In this document: piece after piece, positions 58,846 to 64,000 of the stretch
How the letters are laid out: the number at the start of each line of letters is the position of its first letter
How positions within the stretch are numbered: position 1 is the stretch's first letter
Assembly (NCBI GenBank): GCA_910585375.1
Contig: CAJUCZ010000008.1
Span: 1-64,000 of the forward strand
DNA: 64,000 nucleotides
From: an uncultured Alphaproteobacteria bacterium
GTDB lineage: Bacteria > Pseudomonadota > Alphaproteobacteria > RF32 > CAG-239
Reading direction: 5' to 3'
Position numbers and translations under genes: made by a program
The notes under the pieces: generated by a model
The model's input: the letters and a program-made list of their open reading frames with translations, nothing else
Told to the model about the DNA's origin: nothing
The model's database searches: none

Positions 58846-58902
58846 CGGAAGTTTTATTTAACTAACCGCGTTATAAAAAAACGCAAAGAAAGGAAAATAA
58901 AA

Positions 58903-59283
58903 ATGGCAGTACGTATCAGACTATCTCGTGGTGGTTCTAAAAAACGTCCTTTCTACCGTATTGTAGCTGCTGATCAAAGATCACCCCGCGACGGTAGATT
59001 TATTGAAAAACTCGGCACATACAATCCGATGTTGCCGCAGGATCATGCTGAAAGACTCGTTGTTGACAGCGAAAAGGTAAAAGCCTGGATTGCCAAAGGT
59101 GCAACACCGACGGAAAGACTGGCTAAAATGTTCTCGAAGCTCGGCCTCTGCGCTGCTCCGAAAATCAGTGATCAGCCGAAAAAATCTGCTCCGAAAGCCA
59201 AGGCTCTTGAGAGAATTAAAGAAAAAGAAGAAAAGGCCAAAGCCGCTGCTGAAGCTGCTGCCGCTGAATCTTCTGCTGAATAA
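58903..59283 (+). CDS. rpsP: 30S ribosomal protein S16
   Basis: The 126-residue protein has the S16 core [43 protein letters not shown] and [16 protein letters not shown], plus a C-terminal Lys/Ala-rich extension (from about residue 90) that is common in Alphaproteobacteria. Needed for 30S assembly. AAAGGAAA precedes the ATG. Second gene of the ffh operon. Confidence 0.97.
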   Translation: MAVRIRLSRGGSKKRPFYRIVAADQRSPRDGRFIEKLGTYNPMLPQDHAERLVVDSEKVKAWIAKGATPTERLAKMFSKLGLCAAPKISDQPKKSAPKAKALERIKEKEEKAKAAAEAAAAESSAE

Positions 59284-59317
59284 TTACCGTTTGGTTTCTG
59301 CAGGATAGGTTTTCAAA

Positions 59318-59848
59318 ATGACGGAACGGATTTGTCTGGGGGTAATCAGCGGAGCGCACGGCATTCGCGGCGAAGTCAAAGTCAGATGCTTTGCCGAAGA
59401 CTGTCATAGCCTCACGGCTTACGGTCCTTTGGAAGACAAAAACGGTACCAGAAAATTTGTTTTGAAAATCACCGGCCGGGCCAAAGATGATTTGCGCGTC
59501 AAAATTACAGGCTGCGATGACCGTAATGCTGCCGAATCCCTAAAAGGAACGGAGCTTTACATTGAACGCAGTGCCTTGCCGGAACTGGAAGAAGATGAGT
59601 TTTACCATACCGATCTGATTGGTCTGGATGTAAAAGAAGAAACTTCTTCCGAAGTTATCGGCAAAGTCGCGGCATTGTATAACTTTGGAGCCAATGATGT
59701 TATTGAAATCAAAGTCAGCAAGACCGCAAAGTTGGAAATGTTGCCGTTTAACAGGCAATATGTTCCGGAAATTAATATCAAAGATGGTTTTATTATTGTC
59801 AGAGAAATAAACTTTGCACCGGAAGACGGGGATGGGCATGAAGGTTAA
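59318..59848 (+). CDS. rimM: Ribosome maturation factor RimM
   Basis: RimM helps assemble the 30S head around S19. The 176-residue protein has the N-terminal beta-barrel (ERICLGVISGAHGIRGEVKVRCF) and the C-terminal PRC-barrel (EFYHTDLIGLDVKEETSSEVIGKVAALYNFGANDVIEI...LPFNRQYVPEINIKDGFIIV). It overlaps trmD by 11 bp, consistent with translational coupling. Confidence 0.95.
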   Translation: MTERICLGVISGAHGIRGEVKVRCFAEDCHSLTAYGPLEDKNGTRKFVLKITGRAKDDLRVKITGCDDRNAAESLKGTELYIERSALPELEEDEFYHTDLIGLDVKEETSSEVIGKVAALYNFGANDVIEIKVSKTAKLEMLPFNRQYVPEINIKDGFIIVREINFAPEDGDGHEG

Positions 59849-60527
59849 GGTTTTAACCATATTTCCTGAAATCTTTCCGGGTTTTCTCGGTTATTCTTTA
59901 ACCGGAAGAGCCTTAAAAGAAGGAACCTGGTCTTTAGAAACTGTCAACATTCGTGATTATGCTTTTGATAAGCATGGTTCTGTTGACGATACGCCCTGCG
60001 GGGGCGGCGCCGGCATGATAATGCGGCCGGATGTTTTGGGAGCGGCGATTAAAGCCAATCACCAAGGCGGACGGATCATCTATATGAGCCCGCGCGGCAA
60101 ACCTCTGACCCAGCAATTGGTCAAAGACTTGAGCAGGGAAGAGGAACTGACTGTAATTTGCGGGCGTTTTGAAGGTGTGGACCAGCGGGTTCTTGATGCT
60201 TATGAAATTGAGGAAATCAGCATCGGGGATTATATTCTGACCGGCGGCGAACAAGCCGCGCAGATTATGCTGGATGCTGTTGTCAGACTCCTGCCCGGCG
60301 TTCTGGGCAATAGTGAATCTCTGTCGGAAGAAAGCTTTGAAAACTTTCTGCTCGAACATAACCAGTATACCCGTCCGGTAGCCTGGGAAGGTCGGGAAGT
60401 TCCGGAAATTTTGCTGAGCGGCCATCATGAAAACATTGCCAAATGGCGGAAAGCACAGTCTTTGGAAATAACCGAACGCAAACGGCCCGACTTAATGAAA
60501 AAATATCTTGATTTTAAGCGGCCTTAG
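59838..60527 (+). CDS. trmD: tRNA (guanine-N1-)-methyltransferase TrmD
   Basis: TrmD methylates G37 of tRNAs with SAM and prevents frameshifting. The 229-residue SPOUT knot protein has VKVLTIFPEIFPGFLGYSLTGRA, DTPCGGGAGMIMRPDVL, IYMSPRGKPLTQ, VICGRFEGVDQRVLD, and SIGDYILTGGEQAAQIMLDAVVRLLPGVLGNSES. The ATG at 59838 gives the family start (MKVKVLTIFP); an ATG two codons earlier is possible. Its start lies inside the end of rimM. Confidence 0.97.
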   Translation: MKVKVLTIFPEIFPGFLGYSLTGRALKEGTWSLETVNIRDYAFDKHGSVDDTPCGGGAGMIMRPDVLGAAIKANHQGGRIIYMSPRGKPLTQQLVKDLSREEELTVICGRFEGVDQRVLDAYEIEEISIGDYILTGGEQAAQIMLDAVVRLLPGVLGNSESLSEESFENFLLEHNQYTRPVAWEGREVPEILLSGHHENIAKWRKAQSLEITERKRPDLMKKYLDFKRP

Positions 60528-60566
60528 GTATATACATAAGAAAATTTTATAAAAAGGGTAAAACTT

Positions 60567-60968
60567 ATGAACATAATTGAAAATATTGAAAAAGAGCAGA
60601 TCAGCAAGCTCATGGAAGGAAAAAACGTTCCGAGTTTTAAACCTGGTGATACGCTGAAAGTTCACACCAAAGTTAAAGAAGGTGAACGTGAACGTATTCA
60701 GGTTTATGAAGGCGTCTGTATTGCTCGTAAAAATGACGGGTTAAATTCTTCTTTCACTGTCAGAAAAATTTCTTTCGGTGAAGGTGTAGAACGTGTATTC
60801 CCGTTGTATTCTCCGAATGTTGCAAAAATTGAAGTTGAACGTATCGGTAAAGTACGCCGTGCGAAATTGTACTTCTTGCGTGCTCTGCGCGGCCGTTCTG
60901 CCCGTATTGCGGACGATTTGGTTGCTGCAGCCAAAGCGCGTGAAGCGGCAAAAGCAGAAAGCAAATAA
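60567..60968 (+). CDS. rplS: 50S ribosomal protein L19
   Basis: The 133-residue protein has the L19 signature: [84 protein letters not shown]-terminal Ala/Lys tail is present. L19 sits at the 30S-50S interface. Last gene of the ffh operon, followed by a strong terminator. Confidence 0.97.
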   Translation: MNIIENIEKEQISKLMEGKNVPSFKPGDTLKVHTKVKEGERERIQVYEGVCIARKNDGLNSSFTVRKISFGEGVERVFPLYSPNVAKIEVERIGKVRRAKLYFLRALRGRSARIADDLVAAAKAREAAKAESK

Positions 60969-60988
60969 ATTTTTGTTTGTCTTACGTC

Positions 60989-61019
60989 AAACCCCGCAGA
61001 TGTTGTCTGCGGGGTTTTG
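60989..61019 (+). terminator. Intrinsic terminator of the ffh-rplS operon
   Basis: AAACCCCGCAGA-TGTTG-TCTGCGGGGTTTTG, a 12-bp stem followed by TTTTG. Confidence 0.95.
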
Positions 61020-61040
61020 CGTTACGCCTGCCTGCCGGTT

Positions 61041-62402
61041 TTAATATTTTCCGGCCATGGCCTTATAAACATAGTTTTCATATTTGATAATCTGATATTT
61101 TTGCTGAATCAAATTTTTTCGTAAGGCATTTTCGCTGTAAATTGCTTCCAGATAGTCACGAAATTCTGTTTTTCCGTTATTGTAGCGGTCTTCATAATAT
61201 CTGGTAATTTTGGTTGAATTGCGATAATTCTCGTCAATATTTTTGTAACTCTCCGTTGCTTTTCCATAAGCAAAATAATAATAGGCAACTTCGTTCACGG
61301 CCTGATTAAGCTTGTCCTTAAAATCTATTGCGGCAATCTGATAATCGGCTTCGGAAAGTTTTACGTTATTTTTGACCCTGTTCCAATCCAGAAAAGGCAG
61401 GTCAATTCCCACGCTTCCTAAAATATACGGAAAGTCAAAAGTCGTACGCGCCTTGTCGGATGAAGAACCAAAAGCCCCTTTCAAAGAAATTTCCGGATAC
61501 CAGTTTTTGTTTTCGGCTTCCAGATTTTTAAAAGCTTTTTCCAAACGATACTGGCTGGCCAGCAAATCAGGACGATTTGCCAGAACTGAAAGCGGAACGT
61601 CAAGGTTAATGCCGAGCGTCGGTTGTTTAAGAATATCGCCGAATTTTATACCGAGAGAATCTTGTTGTCTGATGTTTAAAATGTTTTTCAGACTGTTTTC
61701 CATCTCCTTAAACTGGGTTTCGTATTCCAGTAGCCGATTCTGTTCTGACAACAGGCTTTGTTTGGATTCCAAATATTCCAAATCGTCAGCCTTGCCATTT
61801 TTGTATTTTGCCTCGGTAATATCGCGGATCCCTTCATAAGCCTTAATATTTTTCTTGGTCACGTCAATTGTGTTTTGCAAATATTCAAGGTTAAAATATA
61901 AATCTGCCACACTGTTTATCAGACTGAGTTTGGCAGTTTCCTTATCCATAATGGTTGCCTGATATTCAAATTCCTGAGCCGAGTGCAAGTCCCTGATTTT
62001 GCCATACAAATCAGCTTCGTAGCTTAGCCCTGCTTCGCCGGAAAAGCTGTTTGAAAACCCGTCTCCCGTGTCAATCCGGCGCTGTGCGGAAGTATTAAGG
62101 TTTCCTGATAAGGTTGGAAACAAATCAGACGTTGCCAGATTTAATTTGTATAATTCTTTGTTAATGTTAATGGCGGCTTTCAGGTAGTCAGGATTGTTGG
62201 CCAGAGCCATGTCAATCAGGCCGTTCAAATCAGAGCTGTTATATTGTTTCCACCAGTCTGTGTTTGCCTGATACCGGCTGCGGATTTCCTGCGAATAATC
62301 AAGCTCTGCGGCAGTGTCAACGGGATACTGCGGCAGTGTTGCACAGCTTGTCGTCAGCAATGCCGTTGTAAAAAGCCATAATTTCAAATAGTGTCCTTGC
62401 AT
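61041..62402 (-). CDS. RND/ABC efflux outer-membrane factor (NodT/OprM-like lipoprotein)
   Basis: The 453-residue TolC-superfamily protein has a lipobox TTSC (MQGHYLKLWLFTTALLTTSCATLP), so it is a lipid-anchored outer-membrane channel. Two OEP domains contain WWKQYNSSDLNGLIDMALANNPDYLKAAININ, LSYEADLYGKIRD, DVPLSVLANRPDLLASQYRLEKAFKNLEAENKNWYPEISLKGAFG, and GSVGIDLPFLDWNRVKNN. The usual pattern is P-x-x-L-x-x-RPDLxxAE. It begins directly after macB (the ATG is next to its stop; a GTG overlapping that stop is also possible), so it forms a macB-OMF efflux unit. It probably opens the exit for the MacB pump. Confidence 0.9.
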   Translation of the reverse strand: MQGHYLKLWLFTTALLTTSCATLPQYPVDTAAELDYSQEIRSRYQANTDWWKQYNSSDLNGLIDMALANNPDYLKAAININKELYKLNLATSDLFPTLSGNLNTSAQRRIDTGDGFSNSFSGEAGLSYEADLYGKIRDLHSAQEFEYQATIMDKETAKLSLINSVADLYFNLEYLQNTIDVTKKNIKAYEGIRDITEAKYKNGKADDLEYLESKQSLLSEQNRLLEYETQFKEMENSLKNILNIRQQDSLGIKFGDILKQPTLGINLDVPLSVLANRPDLLASQYRLEKAFKNLEAENKNWYPEISLKGAFGSSSDKARTTFDFPYILGSVGIDLPFLDWNRVKNNVKLSEADYQIAAIDFKDKLNQAVNEVAYYYFAYGKATESYKNIDENYRNSTKITRYYEDRYNNGKTEFRDYLEAIYSENALRKNLIQQKYQIIKYENYVYKAMAGKY

Positions 62403-62403
62403 C

Positions 62404-64000
62404 TTATTCACTCGCTAAAGCATCAATCGGGTTAAGGTTGGAAGCATTTTTTGCCGGCATATATCCGAAGATAATCCCGATTGCCGAAGAACAAACCAAA
62501 GCCAGTATGATTGATGTTGTTGAAAAAATCATTCCGAAGTCTTCGGAAAATGTATTAAATCCGAGACCGATAAGCATGGAAAGAGAAACCCCCATAAATC
62601 CGCCGACCAGACAAATCAAAATCGCCTCAATCAAAAACTGCTGTAAAATGTCAGCCTGCTTGGCACCGATGGCCATGCGAATGCCGATTTCTTTGGTACG
62701 TTCGGTAACCGAAACCAGCATAATGTTCATTACGCCGATTCCGCCGACAATCAAAGAAATTACTGCAATGCTGGCAATCAGAAACTTCATGGTATTTGTG
62801 GCATTTTCTACAGTTTGCTTGATACTGTCGCTGTTAATCATAAAAAAGTCTTTTTTGCCGTGCAGGGATGTCAGGATGTTTTCAATACTTTCTTCCGCCA
62901 CCTGAGAATTGACCTTGTCGGAAATTTTAACAGTAATGGTGTTAATGTCCGTACTGCCGTTAATCTTATACATGGCCGTGGTATAAGGGACCCAAATGTT
63001 CATGGCGTCGGCACGCGGACCGGGATTGTTGTCAACTTCCGTAATGCCGATAATCTTGAGCGGTTTTTTGTTAAAAATGATAATCTCGCCCAGCGGATTG
63101 GGATTATTTGCAAAATTTTCTTTTCTGGTATTTTCGTCAATCACCACCACTGAAGCAATGTTTTTAACCTCATTTTCTGTAAAAACGCGCCCTTGCGCCA
63201 GTTTTCTGCCCTTAACCTCAAAATACGAAGCGCCCACGCCTCGAAGCTGCGCCGTAGATGACGTATTGCCATATACAAGGGTTCCGCTGCCCGAAACGCT
63301 GGGTGTGGAATTGTCAATAAACCCCTGTTTGCTCAGATAGTCGGAGTCGCTGACTTTAAGCGTTTTGACTTTGCCGGATTTCATGTCACCAAAACCCGTC
63401 CCCGGCATAATGTCAATAGTGTTTGTGCCCATGGAATTAATCTGCTCCATAATCTTGGCCTGCGAGGCATTGCCGAGAGCCACGACCGACACCACCGAGG
63501 CAATGCCGATGATAATGCCGAGCATTGTCAGAAGCGAGCGCATTTTGTTGGATAAAATGGCATGGATAGACATGCTGAAAGATTCTGCAAAGCGATATTT
63601 AAAAGTCTCAAACTTGCTTCTTTTAATATACTTTACTTCGTCTTCAATCAGATAAAAATCCGAGGCCTTGCGCTGGTCGGAAACAATTTCGCCGTCTTTG
63701 ATTTCAATAATGCGGCTGGCCTGTGCGGCAATCTTGCTGTCGTGCGTTACCAGAATAATCGTATGCCCCTGCTTGTGCAAACTTTTGATGATTTCCATAA
63801 CCATCTCGCCGCTCTTGGAATCAAGCGCGCCGGTTGGTTCATCAGCCAGAATAATCTCGCCGCCGTTCATCAGTGCGCGGGCAATGCTCACACGCTGCTG
63901 TTGTCCGCCGGACAACTCGTTGGGATGGTTTTTCAGCTTGTTTCCAAGATCAAGTTTTTTCAAAAGCTCAACAGCCCGCTTGTCGCGGTCAGCTGCACCC
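62404..64000 (-). CDS. macB: MacB-type ABC transporter (ATPase-permease), 5' end outside the window
   Basis: Partial at its N-terminus: the frame is open to the window edge, and the Walker A motif and about 120 residues are not included. Visible are the ABC signature LSGGQQQRVSIARAL, Walker B EIILADEPTGALDSKSGEMVMEIIKSL, the H-loop VTHD, the first membrane helix after the ATPase (LLTMLGIIIGIASVVSVVAL), the large periplasmic domain, and three C-terminal helices (IAVISLIVGGIGVMNIMLVSVTERTKEIGIRMAIGAKQADILQQFLIEA). MacB pumps macrolides or peptides from the periplasm through a MacA adaptor and a TolC-like channel. A macA adaptor is expected just beyond the window. Confidence 0.92.
   Translation of the reverse strand, partial: GAADRDKRAVELLKKLDLGNKLKNHPNELSGGQQQRVSIARALMNGGEIILADEPTGALDSKSGEMVMEIIKSLHKQGHTIILVTHDSKIAAQASRIIEIKDGEIVSDQRKASDFYLIEDEVKYIKRSKFETFKYRFAESFSMSIHAILSNKMRSLLTMLGIIIGIASVVSVVALGNASQAKIMEQINSMGTNTIDIMPGTGFGDMKSGKVKTLKVSDSDYLSKQGFIDNSTPSVSGSGTLVYGNTSSTAQLRGVGASYFEVKGRKLAQGRVFTENEVKNIASVVVIDENTRKENFANNPNPLGEIIIFNKKPLKIIGITEVDNNPGPRADAMNIWVPYTTAMYKINGSTDINTITVKISDKVNSQVAEESIENILTSLHGKKDFFMINSDSIKQTVENATNTMKFLIASIAVISLIVGGIGVMNIMLVSVTERTKEIGIRMAIGAKQADILQQFLIEAILICLVGGFMGVSLSMLIGLGFNTFSEDFGMIFSTTSIILALVCSSAIGIIFGYMPAKNASNLNPIDALASE

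Overview
The window looks like one contiguous chromosomal piece of an AT-leaning alphaproteobacterium, most likely an uncultured, host-associated and at least partly anaerobic lineage. The evidence is: a LexA gene preceded by the alphaproteobacterial SOS box (GTTC-N7-GTTC); a FlbD-type sigma-54 activator inside a flagellar cluster; bactofilin, FtsB and ffh-rpsP-rimM-trmD-rplS gene orders typical of the class; and a HydF maturase, which implies an [FeFe] hydrogenase and an oxygen-poor habitat. The placement is inferred from gene content only.

Layout. 1-5 kb: a degenerate aspartate-semialdehyde dehydrogenase homologue, a large MscS channel and an atypical MurD. 5-7.6 kb: an accessory stretch with a membrane KAP-type P-loop NTPase and a CatB-like hexapeptide acetyltransferase. 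7.6-8.2 kb: tRNA-Thr with two tandem 249-bp repeats, each carrying a copy of the tRNA 3' end. 8.3-16.6 kb: lipoprotein, ftsB, a LytM peptidase with bactofilin, a HAD pseudoenzyme, hydF, tcdA, tatD and alr. 16.6-25.9 kb: a Cys-rich secreted protein, accBC, a putative zinc metallopeptidase, tRNA-Phe and several orphan proteins. 25.9-44.8 kb: the flagellar region, with a hook-protein paralogue diverging from fliK-flgD-flgE across two facing sigma-54 promoters, then fliF-fliG-fliH-fliN-flbD-flhA-flhF-flhG and two unassigned co-oriented genes. 44.8-48 kb: lexA, a secreted lysozyme-like protein and a divergent polysaccharide deacetylase. 48.1-50.3 kb: tRNA-Glu with three 169-bp repeats and small accessory genes. 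51-57 kb: a Lon-family protease, a TPR protein and CoA-disulfide reductase/MliC. 57-61 kb: the ffh operon behind a long repeat-bearing leader. 61-64 kb: an efflux outer-membrane factor and a MacB that runs off the window end.

The most unusual material is non-coding. Two loci 18 kb apart (about 32.14-32.63 kb, plus strand; 49.72-50.19 kb, minus strand) share one cassette: a sigma-70-like promoter with identical spacing, a leader of about 185 nt with three small hairpins, a long-range helix and an intrinsic terminator just before the ribosome binding site, then a small XRE-like HTH protein. The hairpins differ in sequence but keep their pairing, as expected of a selected RNA structure. I recognise no known RNA family in it. 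Separately, tRNA-Thr and tRNA-Glu are each followed by tandem repeats containing tRNA 3'-end copies, resembling the rtT repeats of the E. coli tyrT operon, and the ffh leader holds a third array with a 98-bp period.

Several enzyme-family proteins have lost key residues (the ASADH homologue and a HAD-IIA protein) or have an altered substrate motif (MurD). Ffh appears to start at an AUU codon. No CRISPR array, insertion sequence, transposase, integrase or rRNA gene was seen.
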